A program made the translations under genes and the position numbers. The notes beneath the pieces were generated by a model. The model was not told where the DNA came from. It saw only the letters and a program-made list of their open reading frames with translations, and made no database searches. From positions 42,807-106,806 of the forward strand of contig NZ_JAIQZB010000016.1 in assembly GCF_020164555.1 (NCBI RefSeq): a stretch of 64,000 nucleotides of DNA, written 5' to 3'. The first letter of the stretch is position 1. Every line of letters starts with the position of its first letter. Positions 41,586 to 50,362 of this stretch are shown in pieces. The DNA comes from Salegentibacter lacus (GTDB lineage Bacteria > Bacteroidota > Bacteroidia > Flavobacteriales > Flavobacteriaceae).

Positions 41586-43253
41586 TTAAAGTCTGCGGTA
41601 AGATTTTTTAATCATTTTATCCAAATATTCTTCGTCTGGCAAGGTAGTCACTTCCCTCCTTTTAGCCTGTTTATAATCAATCACCGCTTTTTTATATTCT
41701 TTTTGCTGAAAATAATAATCTCCGGTAATTTTATAAACTTCCCAGAAATGCGGATTTAAAAATTTAAGCTCATTGATTTTTTCTTCGGAAACCTTTTCTT
41801 CAACTAAAATTGCTTCATTAATTTCCCGACTTAATTTTCTATATTTTTCGTAATCTTTATAAGCCTCGGTATTTACAAAAGGATCTTCGGCAATAGTTTC
41901 ATCAGTCATAACACTTCCTGAAATATTCCCTCGCTCAAAACTTTTAAAAGCCTCATCCAGATCATAAGAAACAAACGCACCTAATTGATAAGGATTAGCT
42001 GAAACCCAAACTTTTCGTTCTTCCGGCTTAAAAATGATACCGTGATGAGCAAGCAGCTGATTTATGGCCATTTCATTTCCCATCCCTAATTTTGAACCTT
42101 TTAAACCTTCTTTATTCCTTAAAATATCAGCAGCTTTTTCAGGCGTCAATTGCTCCTTTTCAGAAAGTAATTCCTGCATTTTATCAAATCGATATTGCGT
42201 ATGACTTTCCTCTATGGTTTTTAAGTTCCGATTATCTTTCGCATAAGCTTCACTTTGAAAATGGTTGCTACACACTAGTTCATTGGTGTTTTCAACTTCG
42301 TAAACACCGAAATTTCCAGGCGCTACTTCTATTAAAATTGCCTTCCGTTCATTTGCACTTCCCACCATAATAGATTCTGAAACAAAAACTTCTCGCTTTC
42401 TAGCGATTTCTATGGCTTCTGCAGTTGAAGATGCATATTGCAAGATCTCACGAGCAACCAAACTAATTGGAGTTTTGGCCTGCAACGGAATTTTACTTTT
42501 TCCTGCATTTATCGTTACACTAATTCCTTCCTGGTTCATCCCGCTTACAGATCCAATCATTCCGGCCCAGGTGTACATCATAAACTTATAGCCATTATCA
42601 GGATTGACAAAAGCAGCTATTTTTTCCTCGGCAAATTCATCTCCCGCATAAAAATCGAAATTTCTGCCTAAAAGCAATTGGCCATCTTCCGTTTTATCGT
42701 TCCATGCGGCAAAAGAAGTACAGCCCACCAGCATTAAATCCTGTAGTGCGTGGCCAATATCGTGTGCCCCATGAAAATAGAGCATTCTTATATAAGCCGG
42801 CGCAAAATCGTTGTATTTCTCCAACCCAAAAAGGGAAGTCCCGTAAATTTCCTGTTTATATTCTTCCGGGACGTGCAGGTACATTTTACGGTTAAACCAG
42901 GCTACTGTCTTTTTTAGAAAATTGCGATAACCGGTTTTGGGAACCAATTCATAGATTTTCTCCATAAATGCAGTTTCCTGTTTGTGCATCAATTCTCGGG
43001 TTAAGCTTCCACTTATTACACCCCGCTCCAGGGCATCACCTTCAACGTAGAGCTCCCAAATTCCGTGTTTATTTTTATAAAGGGAATTCTTCCCAATTTT
43101 ATAATGATTGTCGCTAATTTTGGTTCTGGTAGTATCTATTTTTTCTATGCCGGTAATATCGGGCCGGTCTTCCATAGATCGTTTTACTCCGCAGGAATTT
43201 AAGAGGATTAGAATCCCAAAAACAACCGATATTTTGGATAAAATCAACTTCAC
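41586..43253 (-). CDS. C45-type Ntn hydrolase lipoprotein (acyl-CoA:6-aminopenicillanic acid acyltransferase-like)
   Basis: A 555-residue lipoprotein: lipobox LLNSC with the lipidated Cys at 21, then a C45/acyltransferase domain. The nucleophile is Cys178 in LMLVGCTSFAAWND (autocleavage would occur before it), followed by GQLLLGRNFDFYAGDEFA and GSVSGMNQEGISVTINAG. A tetratricopeptide-like C-terminal part (YYFQQKEYKKAVIDYKQAK, about 510) is present. C45 enzymes transfer or hydrolyse amide-linked acyl groups, which could mean release or transfer of the polyene to an amine or lipid. The GTG start overlaps nothing upstream; the next gene's ATG abuts its stop. Confidence 0.85.
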   Translation of the reverse strand: MKLILSKISVVFGILILLNSCGVKRSMEDRPDITGIEKIDTTRTKISDNHYKIGKNSLYKNKHGIWELYVEGDALERGVISGSLTRELMHKQETAFMEKIYELVPKTGYRNFLKKTVAWFNRKMYLHVPEEYKQEIYGTSLFGLEKYNDFAPAYIRMLYFHGAHDIGHALQDLMLVGCTSFAAWNDKTEDGQLLLGRNFDFYAGDEFAEEKIAAFVNPDNGYKFMMYTWAGMIGSVSGMNQEGISVTINAGKSKIPLQAKTPISLVAREILQYASSTAEAIEIARKREVFVSESIMVGSANERKAILIEVAPGNFGVYEVENTNELVCSNHFQSEAYAKDNRNLKTIEESHTQYRFDKMQELLSEKEQLTPEKAADILRNKEGLKGSKLGMGNEMAINQLLAHHGIIFKPEERKVWVSANPYQLGAFVSYDLDEAFKSFERGNISGSVMTDETIAEDPFVNTEAYKDYEKYRKLSREINEAILVEEKVSEEKINELKFLNPHFWEVYKITGDYYFQQKEYKKAVIDYKQAKRREVTTLPDEEYLDKMIKKSYRRL

Positions 43254-46229
43254 TTAATCCATTCTTTTTAAAACCAAAATATTATTTTGTCGATAAATAA
43301 TCTCGAAATTTAAATCGATAAGCCACCGATTTTCATATTCTGAACTCAAAATAATCACTTTCTCAGCATACCGGGTGATATTTTCTTTTAAAGTTGAAGT
43401 GATTTCTTCTGAAGGTTTTTTACTAATAATAAATACAGGATATTTCTTCAAATCTTCGGGCCATTCTTTACTGAAATTTATATTCTCAGCATTGCTTTGA
43501 CCAGTATTATTCGAAATTTTCCGGTTTTCTTTATTTGTATCTAAAACAAAGAATTTGTTTTCAGGATTTTTCAGGCTTAAAAAGACAGGGAGAATTCCGT
43601 AATTGGAATTCAGCATAAAGATTTTTTCACCTGGATTTATAAACCCGGAAACCTTTAAATATCGTTCCCGATTTTGAATAAATTCTTTTTTAGCAGCAGA
43701 ATAAACCGACTTATACCTGTAATTTCCTAAAAGCGCATTTTTTAAATAGAGCTGCTCTTTACTTCCAGATTTTTTAATCAACGAATAAAAACTAAAAGGA
43801 GCTTTCTGCGCTAATTTTCTTCGAAAAAATAAAAGATCAAAAAGTTTTGTCTGGAGTACAAAAGCCACCAGCACCGCGGTTAAAACCCCAATCACCGAAA
43901 CCACAGAAACCGACTGGAGTGCGGGATGTTTGGCAAAAACCAGGGCTCCAATTCCAAGTAAAGTGGTTAATACTGAAAGTAAAATAGAGGCCTGATAGGT
44001 TTTTAAAGCTGGTTTTCCGGTTTCATATTCTTTTAGACAGGCGTTGGTAATAAAAATGCTGTAATCCAGCCCAAGCCCGAAGATAAATGTTGAAATAATA
44101 ATATTTAAAATATTGAATTCTATGCCTAAAACTGCCATAATTCCAAGAGCGATAATCCAGGTAATGGCAATGGGCAATAAAGTGAGTAAACTAAGCAGCA
44201 AATTCCTGTAAAAAAACAATAAAACAATAAAAACGGCAATTAGAGAGAATAAAATAAGTTGGTTGAATTCACCCTTTAAATCCCCCAAAAAATCCTGGTT
44301 CATTTGCTTTCGGTCTATTGCGATAATTCCCTGCTTTTCTTCAAGTTCCTGTAAAACCTCCGAATTAATTTTATCAAAACTAAGCGTACTGGTTACCGCA
44401 GAAAAACCCGGACTTCTGTTTATAAAATCGTCTAAATAAAGTGTTGAAACATCACGATAATCGTCCAGGAATATGCCGTTGAAATTTTTGTTTAATTGCT
44501 CGTAGAATTGGTTAAAACTCGCTGCTTTAAAACCAAGTTCAGAAGATTCCCGCAAGAGATTATTTTTTAGGTTTTCCTTTTTAGAATCACTCCAAAATTC
44601 TTCCCAGGTTTCAATTCTTTCGGTTTGTTTATCGGTAGAAAGCACTACTCCGCCAATACTACTGAAACTTTTGACCTGCCCGTCCTCTTTCAAAGTTCTT
44701 AGATCCAGGTAAAGCTCGTTATTTCGGGAAAGGGCTTCATCTATATCTTTTCCATAAGAAACCAAATAGGTGGTATTCGCGGCATCACCTGAAATTCGTT
44801 TTATATTTTCTTCAGCCTTTTTTATGCTTTCAGGTTCATAATTAAGCTTCGAAATATCTTCGCTAAACCCAACTTTGGTAAAGAAGAACAATCCGCCAAG
44901 AAATAACAGCAGCACAAAACCTACTAAAACTTTGTTCAGATAAAATCGTTGTGCAGCGAGTTTATCTATCCAGTTGCTTTTTTCATTTTCTTCATCATTA
45001 GGAGGATTATAAAATTGAGGAATAAGGATTAAAGCAAATACTGAAGCCGTTACCACACTAACTGCTGCAAAGATCCCCAAATCGTTCAGGGCTTCACTTT
45101 CAAGGAAAAGCAGGCATAAAAAAGCGATAGCCGTGGTAAAACTACTCATTAGAATAAGCTTGCTAACTTCCTGATATAGCGTTTTTACATCGGCATTATT
45201 TCTAAAATGAGTGAGGATATGCAGCGCATAATCAAGGCTTATTCCTAATAAAATCGCGCCTATTCCCAAAGAAATAGCCGATACACTTCCTTTAATAAAA
45301 TACAATAATGTAATTGCGGTTAAAGCTCCTAATAAACTAGGAAGGAAAAGCAATAGCGGTACGTAAATTCTTCGGTAAAATAATATTAATAGGATTAGCA
45401 AAATGGAAAAGGCGATGCTAAGCGTAAGCTGAATGTCGCTTTTAATCTGTTTTGCGTTGGCAATGGCGTATAGTACTCCGCCAAAATATTCGGCTTTTAC
45501 TTCAGAAGTATTATTTAAATCAGAAATAATTTGATCCAATTGCTCTATAAAAACCTCGTTGTTCTTTGTTTCAGAAGCTGGATATTCAGGGGTGATAAAG
45601 AGCAGTAAATGCTGCTCGTCTTTAGTTAACAGGTAATTATTGTAGATCTTAAAATTATCGTCTACCTGAAGTTCCTGCAGTTTTTGCAATCCAAGGCTTG
45701 TTATAGAAAGTGGATCTTTAAAAAGAAATTGCTTGGTTACAAAGCCGGTTGGGGAAATCAAGTCCCTGTAGGAACTTTCCAATCTTTCCTGGATACTGTC
45801 TTCCTGCAATCGGGAATTTATTTCCTCATAATCCCGCGCATTAAGGAATAGCGGCAGGTTTTGATAAACAAAGTCATAAACTTCTAAAATACCTTCATCA
45901 GGAATTTCTCCTTGGATTTTGGTAATATACTGAGGCAGTTCTCTATTTAAGGAATCGGTGAGTTGGCTGGCGAATTTAGTAAGTGCTTCCGGATTTTTCT
46001 CTTCCGAAGAAACCGCGATAATAAGTTTATCCGAAAAATCGGTATTATACAGAACTTTTCTTAAAACGTTCTGTTTTTCTCCGGAAGGGATCAGCTTGGT
46101 AATATCTTCTTCCAGCTGAATTTTAAAAGCAAAATATCCGCCAACAAGCACAAAAAGTAGCAGGAGCAAAAAACCAATCGTTTTTTGCCTTCGAAAAAAA
46201 TAATAAAGCTTTAGGAAAAAGTTGTGCAT
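43254..46229 (-). CDS. MMPL/RND-superfamily exporter with an extra C-terminal Rossmann-like domain
   Basis: A 991-residue inner-membrane protein with two halves, each with one N-terminal helix, a periplasmic loop and about five helices; GIGAILLGISLDYALHIL and TFIFGLGLDYSIFITNA are the paired D-Y motifs of MMPL transporters. It corresponds to ApeM-type lipid/polyene exporters. After the last helix (near residue 810) about 180 residues remain, containing FINPGEKIFMLNSNYGIL and NKFFVLDTN, which look like the first strands of a degraded SAM-methyltransferase fold with no clear GxGxG. This extension is not part of standard MMPL proteins. It is immediately downstream of the glycosyltransferase gene. 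Confidence 0.87.
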   Translation of the reverse strand: MHNFFLKLYYFFRRQKTIGFLLLLLFVLVGGYFAFKIQLEEDITKLIPSGEKQNVLRKVLYNTDFSDKLIIAVSSEEKNPEALTKFASQLTDSLNRELPQYITKIQGEIPDEGILEVYDFVYQNLPLFLNARDYEEINSRLQEDSIQERLESSYRDLISPTGFVTKQFLFKDPLSITSLGLQKLQELQVDDNFKIYNNYLLTKDEQHLLLFITPEYPASETKNNEVFIEQLDQIISDLNNTSEVKAEYFGGVLYAIANAKQIKSDIQLTLSIAFSILLILLILFYRRIYVPLLLFLPSLLGALTAITLLYFIKGSVSAISLGIGAILLGISLDYALHILTHFRNNADVKTLYQEVSKLILMSSFTTAIAFLCLLFLESEALNDLGIFAAVSVVTASVFALILIPQFYNPPNDEENEKSNWIDKLAAQRFYLNKVLVGFVLLLFLGGLFFFTKVGFSEDISKLNYEPESIKKAEENIKRISGDAANTTYLVSYGKDIDEALSRNNELYLDLRTLKEDGQVKSFSSIGGVVLSTDKQTERIETWEEFWSDSKKENLKNNLLRESSELGFKAASFNQFYEQLNKNFNGIFLDDYRDVSTLYLDDFINRSPGFSAVTSTLSFDKINSEVLQELEEKQGIIAIDRKQMNQDFLGDLKGEFNQLILFSLIAVFIVLLFFYRNLLLSLLTLLPIAITWIIALGIMAVLGIEFNILNIIISTFIFGLGLDYSIFITNACLKEYETGKPALKTYQASILLSVLTTLLGIGALVFAKHPALQSVSVVSVIGVLTAVLVAFVLQTKLFDLLFFRRKLAQKAPFSFYSLIKKSGSKEQLYLKNALLGNYRYKSVYSAAKKEFIQNRERYLKVSGFINPGEKIFMLNSNYGILPVFLSLKNPENKFFVLDTNKENRKISNNTGQSNAENINFSKEWPEDLKKYPVFIISKKPSEEITSTLKENITRYAEKVIILSSEYENRWLIDLNFEIIYRQNNILVLKRMD

Positions 46230-47429
46230 TTAAAGTTTTACCACCTGTTTTTGGTTTGTCACCGAAAATAAGAAATAAAACACAATCCATAGCAGTAGCG
46301 CGACGATTCCTGCCAGGGCAAAACTACCAATGATATACTGCCATAAGCCAAGAAAAATATCGGCTGTGGAATCAAAATCTTCCGGCCTTAATTCCCACGA
46401 CAGTCCGCGGCCGGTGAGCAGAGACCCTGCTTGATAACTAGCGTAAATAATAAACGGAATTAATGGTGGAATGCTAATATTGCTGAATAAAAAAGCTACT
46501 ACTTTATTCAACTTAAACATTGCGGCCAAACTAAATACCAACAAGGTGTGAAGCCCCCAAAATGGTAAGATTCCAACAAAAACGCCCAGGGCTATCGCAG
46601 CGGCCTTTTTGTGAGCCGGCTCCTGACTTTTAATAATATTTTCTTTCCAGAAACGCTTGTAACCTTTCTTTCTAAAATCCTGGTACGTATCTCGGGGATG
46701 GATATAGAAAAAACTCACCAAAACAAACCAGATATAAAGTAACGTGATCCTGGTGATATCCCAAAAAGGTCGAAAATGCGTCACCCGGTTTTCTTCGTAA
46801 AAAACCTTTATTGGCACGTTTCTCACCTTAACTTTGCGCCAGGCAGCTTTTACAATAATCTCGATTTCCAACTCAAATTTATTGGTGTAAAGCTTAATTT
46901 CATTAATAACTTTTAAAGGATAAAGTCGGTAACCGCTTTGAGTGTCGGTGAGCTGGGTACCGGTTACCACCAAAAACCAGAAGTTGGAAAATTTATTACC
47001 AGTTGTACTTTTTCCGGGAATCCCATCCTGGCCCATATTACGGTCTCCCACCAGTAAAATTTCAGAATCAGGATTTTTCTCTTCCAACTGACTTAGAAAA
47101 ACCTCCAGATCATCAGGATAATGCTGCCCGTCTGAGTCTATAGTTATTGCGTATTCATAACCAAGATCTTCAGCAATTTTAAATCCGTGCTTTAAAGCTT
47201 CTCCCTTTCCCCTATTTTCATCAAAATGGTGAATATTTATTTCAGAAAAATCTTTGAGTATTTCTTCAGTAGTATCGGTAGAACCATCATTAATTACCAA
47301 AAGATTAGAGGTATATAACAGTAAATCCTGTAAAACGCTACCTAGACTTTTTTCGTTGTTATAAGTAGGAATTATAATACAACAATTTAAAGCTTCAAAT
47401 CTAGAATGATGTATTGGTTTGTGGTTCAA
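46230..47429 (-). CDS. Family 2 glycosyltransferase fused to DUF2062
   Basis: A 399-residue protein: the GT2 domain at 1-230 has CCIIIPTYNNEKSLGSVL, INDGSTD and the DxD-like TIDSDGQHYPDD (about 100) and TDTQSGYRLYPL, of the dolichyl-phosphate mannosyltransferase type; the C-terminal half has about four hydrophobic helices with the DUF2062 motif GVFVGILPFWGLHTLLVF. It probably transfers a sugar or lipid-linked group to the pigment or its carrier. The start is a TTG; no ATG lies in frame near the beginning. An internal TACTTTTG promoter precedes it. Confidence 0.86.
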   Translation of the reverse strand: MNHKPIHHSRFEALNCCIIIPTYNNEKSLGSVLQDLLLYTSNLLVINDGSTDTTEEILKDFSEINIHHFDENRGKGEALKHGFKIAEDLGYEYAITIDSDGQHYPDDLEVFLSQLEEKNPDSEILLVGDRNMGQDGIPGKSTTGNKFSNFWFLVVTGTQLTDTQSGYRLYPLKVINEIKLYTNKFELEIEIIVKAAWRKVKVRNVPIKVFYEENRVTHFRPFWDITRITLLYIWFVLVSFFYIHPRDTYQDFRKKGYKRFWKENIIKSQEPAHKKAAAIALGVFVGILPFWGLHTLLVFSLAAMFKLNKVVAFLFSNISIPPLIPFIIYASYQAGSLLTGRGLSWELRPEDFDSTADIFLGLWQYIIGSFALAGIVALLLWIVFYFLFSVTNQKQVVKL

Positions 47430-47448
47430 ATCAAAATGGCTTTACTTG

Positions 47449-47478
47449 CAAAAGTAAAATTAAAAATCAAAGCGCAAA
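47449..47478 (-). promoter_or_regulatory. Internal promoter before the GT2-DUF2062 gene (TTTG-N18-TACTTTTG)
   Basis: Minus-strand TTTG at 47478-47475 and TACTTTTG at 47456-47449 with an 18-base spacer, 20 bases before the TTG start, within a 60-base gap of the cluster. It may uncouple the export part (GT2, MMPL, C45, ligase) from the core enzymes. Confidence 0.45.
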
Positions 47479-47489
47479 CTCCTATAGGC

Positions 47490-47861
47490 TCAAGATTCCA
47501 ATTTTTTATAAATAGAGTTGATTTTTAGCGAGATACCGGCAGAGTTCTTAGCTATTCCTTTAAGTTTTATTTCCTGGTTATCTTCCGTGATTTCGGTTTC
47601 CAGGTTTAGCACAGCATCGGTATTGGGATCTACCACAGCCATAAATTTCACGTTGTTTCCTTTTTTAAACTGAAGTTTGCAAGCACAACGACGCTCGGCT
47701 TCTTCTTTAAATAAGTTCATTAAAATAACACCGGGGGTTACCGGCCTGCCGGGAAAATGCCCCTCGTAAATCTCGTGATCTTTATTAATTTTTATCTGGG
47801 TATGCTGTTTTCCGTTTTCTTCGGAAGAATTTATTACTGAATAAAAATTCTTTAATAACAT
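47490..47861 (-). CDS. 3-hydroxyacyl-ACP dehydratase, hotdog fold (ApeI-like)
   Basis: A 123-residue hotdog protein with HFPGRPVTPGVILMNLF (about 35-51), the FabZ/ApeI active-site segment carrying the catalytic His, and DHEIYEGHF upstream. In aryl-polyene clusters the two dehydratases (ApeI and ApeP counterparts) remove water during chain extension to give conjugated double bonds. A Cys pair (RRCACKL) near 68 is unusual. It lies between LolA-like and GT2 genes with 60-70 base gaps. Confidence 0.85.
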   Translation of the reverse strand: MLLKNFYSVINSSEENGKQHTQIKINKDHEIYEGHFPGRPVTPGVILMNLFKEEAERRCACKLQFKKGNNVKFMAVVDPNTDAVLNLETEITEDNQEIKLKGIAKNSAGISLKINSIYKKLES

Positions 47862-47930
47862 GTATTGGCTGGTATTGGTGTCTTACTAAATTACGTAGAA
47901 ATTTCAGGAATTTAAGCGTTCAGGAGGATT

Positions 47931-48551
47931 TTATGGTTCAAAAACCGTAGCGGGTATTTCCTGGTTAATTTTAATATTGCTAAACTCAATAGTCGTCATA
48001 TCCCCGGCTTCCTCTTTTAAATCAACCTGTTCCACGATATTTTCTTCATTAAAGGATAAGTGAATTTCAGCAAACATCGCTTTTAAATTTTTATCTTTCG
48101 GAATTATTAAAGCAGCGATCAGGTTATTTTTATGGGTATAGGAAATATCAAAATTCTCATTATCCTGAAGTAATTTGCCGTTCACGCTTCCTGTAATAAG
48201 TTTGGCAATTTTGTCAAAAAGTTTGTTAGAACTGGTATTTCTCACACTTTTATCACCGTCATAGTCTATATGAAGCTCACCTTCTATAAAGAGAATTACA
48301 TAATCCTGGGGCTCGGCATATTCCCATTTTAATTTTTCGGGATTTTGGTAGTAAAGTTTGCCGCGGCTCACAGATTCGTCTGTGATCATTTCAATTTTTT
48401 TGGTCTGAATAAAGTCGGCTTCCAAGGTGGTGAGCTCATTAGCTTTAGTCAGCATCTCCTCCTGAAATAGGGAAATTTCTTCTTTAGAAAGCTCTTCCTG
48501 AGCCGCCAAATTCAGGCTTAAAAACAATAATAGAATATTAAGAATACGCAT
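47931..48551 (-). CDS. LolA-like outer-membrane lipoprotein carrier
   Basis: A 206-residue exported protein with a signal peptide (LLLFLSLNLAAQ) and a LolA-type open barrel: TTLEADFIQTKKIEM, SRGKLYYQNPEKLKWEYAEP and NIKINQEIPA. In polyene clusters the LolA homologue carries the pigment or an acylated intermediate across the periplasm to the outer membrane. It overlaps the deacetylase stop by 14 bases. Confidence 0.87.
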   Translation of the reverse strand: MRILNILLLFLSLNLAAQEELSKEEISLFQEEMLTKANELTTLEADFIQTKKIEMITDESVSRGKLYYQNPEKLKWEYAEPQDYVILFIEGELHIDYDGDKSVRNTSSNKLFDKIAKLITGSVNGKLLQDNENFDISYTHKNNLIAALIIPKDKNLKAMFAEIHLSFNEENIVEQVDLKEEAGDMTTIEFSNIKINQEIPATVFEP

Positions 48552-49308
48552 TGATTTCCAGTAATTTATCAGGTCTTACCACCTCATAATGATTGTTTTT
48601 CAAAAATAGCAACAACTGTTCCAGTATGTTGACGGTTTTAGCATTATTATCGTGCAAAAGGATAACCGCTCCCGGCCTAAGTCTTTTTTTGATTCGTTTT
48701 AGAATAATTTCTTCAGAAGAAAGCACCGCATCAAAAGACCTGATACTCCAGCCTATAGATTGCATCCCGGTTTTTTGAAGGGCCTTCTGCGTTTTTGGGC
48801 TTACAATTCCAAAAGGCGGTCTAAAGAGTTTCATTTTTATCCCCGCTGTTTCTTCGGCTATTTTGTTACATGCTTCAATCTCACTTACAATTGTTGAGAC
48901 GCTTAGAGCACCCATTTTTCGGGTATGGCTATAGGTATGGTTGCCTACAAGATGTCCTTTCTCTATAATTTCCCTAAAGATTTTCGGATGTTCTTTAATG
49001 TTTTTGCCGATACAGAAAAAACCGGCTTTTACATTGTACTTTTCCAAAACCTTCAAAATTTCAAGGGTATTTTCTACCGGACCGTCATCAAAACTAATGG
49101 CGATTTGTTTTTCTTTAATTTTCCGATTTTCACTAATAGAGTTTACAAAGAAATTAAACCGAACATTTGTAGATACAGTCAGCAAAAAAAGTAGGTAGAA
49201 AAGAATAAAAGTCAATACGTACCAAAATGAGGCAAAACCAAAAAACGCAAGGACTAAAGCCGCAGAAAGCAGCAGGATAATAACTGTATTTATAATTTTA
49301 AACTGCAC
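48538..49308 (-). CDS. NodB-type polysaccharide deacetylase
   Basis: A 256-residue membrane-anchored (two N-terminal helices, about 7-47) polysaccharide deacetylase. NodB motifs: ISFDDGPVENT (catalytic Asp), GNHTYSHTRKM (zinc His pair), FRPPFGIVSP, and HDNNAK near the C-terminus. It acts on the outer face of the inner membrane. Its place inside the polyene cluster is odd unless a GlcNAc-like sugar is attached and trimmed, which fits the neighbouring glycosyltransferase. Overlaps of 11 and 14 bases with both neighbours show tight coupling. Confidence 0.86.
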   Translation of the reverse strand: MQFKIINTVIILLLSAALVLAFFGFASFWYVLTFILFYLLFLLTVSTNVRFNFFVNSISENRKIKEKQIAISFDDGPVENTLEILKVLEKYNVKAGFFCIGKNIKEHPKIFREIIEKGHLVGNHTYSHTRKMGALSVSTIVSEIEACNKIAEETAGIKMKLFRPPFGIVSPKTQKALQKTGMQSIGWSIRSFDAVLSSEEIILKRIKKRLRPGAVILLHDNNAKTVNILEQLLLFLKNNHYEVVRPDKLLEINAYS

Positions 49309-50362
49309 TGAGTAAGATTAAACTGTGATCCCTACCAAGATACTGATTGTAAATAAGAATATTTTTTGGGGTTTTACTATCTATGTCATTTAATTTAAGA
49401 ACCGAAGGTATTTTGCCGGATTTAAGAATATTAGCAGCCAGGTAAATCGCATAGCCCGAAGCCGTATCAAAATCACCCACCAAATGTTTATAGGTTAGTT
49501 GCATTGTATTTTTCAATAGATTTTGCTGAAGGTTTTTATAGTAATGATCATACCGGTTATCGCCATTATTCCCCAAAATCACTACATCTATAACTTCTGA
49601 ATCAAGGTTGTTTTGCTTCAGAAAAGCTTCAATTTCTTCATTAATGTTTTCTGGTTGAATCGTATTTTTTATAAACAGGGTTTGAAATTCGGCATAAGTA
49701 TTTTGCTTTTTTTCTTTTGAAAGGGCAAAAAAGTGTGCCCCTTCTGAGGTAATCGTGCCTGTAGAATCTTCCTTCAGTAAATCGAGATTTTTAATGGATT
49801 TCGATTTTAACTGCCCATCGAGTTTTCTGAAAGAAGTGATTTTTTCTGAAATTTCATCTACTCCCCCAACCAAAATTGAATATATTTCAGGATCCTCATC
49901 AAACTGCATTTGGGCATCCAGCAAAGCCGTTTCCAGGGAAACAGAATTTTGGGTATAGGTTACATTATAATTTTTACAGCTTAAATTTAAAGCGATTTGC
50001 CCGCCAATAGTATTGTGGGTAGATTGAATAAAGGAAGTCGGGGTCAATAATTTTTCATTCTGATCCAGCAAATTCTCCAGGAATTTTTCGGTGTCCTTTT
50101 TACAACCTTCGCCGGTACCGGTAATTATCGCATCGGGAACTTCAGTTTCAGCCTCTTTTAAAGCAATTTTAGCTGAAGTAATCCCCATTTTAGTCGCTTT
50201 AGACATTCGTCTTAAAGCCATAGGCTTAATAAATTCCCTATAATTTGGCGAAATAGCCTGAAAAATATTTTCCTGATAAATCCTTGCCGAATCCCCCGAA
50301 AATAAATCCCCCGACTGTGCCGAAATACTCCCGATCCCGTTTATATAGATTTTAACCTCCAT
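49298..50362 (-). CDS. Beta-ketoacyl synthase-like chain-length factor (Cys absent)
   Basis: A 354-residue ketosynthase-fold protein. It aligns with KS enzymes around GTGEGCKKDTEKFL and the region equivalent to the active site (NVTYTQNSVSLETALLDAQ, about 138), where the catalytic Cys is replaced by Gln-Asn-Ser, so it cannot condense. This is the behaviour of a chain-length factor that pairs with the KS gene just upstream (11-base overlap), the counterpart of ApeC in the aryl-polyene system. Confidence 0.84.
   Translation of the reverse strand: MEVKIYINGIGSISAQSGDLFSGDSARIYQENIFQAISPNYREFIKPMALRRMSKATKMGITSAKIALKEAETEVPDAIITGTGEGCKKDTEKFLENLLDQNEKLLTPTSFIQSTHNTIGGQIALNLSCKNYNVTYTQNSVSLETALLDAQMQFDEDPEIYSILVGGVDEISEKITSFRKLDGQLKSKSIKNLDLLKEDSTGTITSEGAHFFALSKEKKQNTYAEFQTLFIKNTIQPENINEEIEAFLKQNNLDSEVIDVVILGNNGDNRYDHYYKNLQQNLLKNTMQLTYKHLVGDFDTASGYAIYLAANILKSGKIPSVLKLNDIDSKTPKNILIYNQYLGRDHSLILLSAV

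Noticed and set aside
43254..43720. Separate methyltransferase gene at the 3' end of the MMPL gene
   Set aside because: No stop or internal start separates it from the transporter frame, and the Gly-rich SAM loop is absent.
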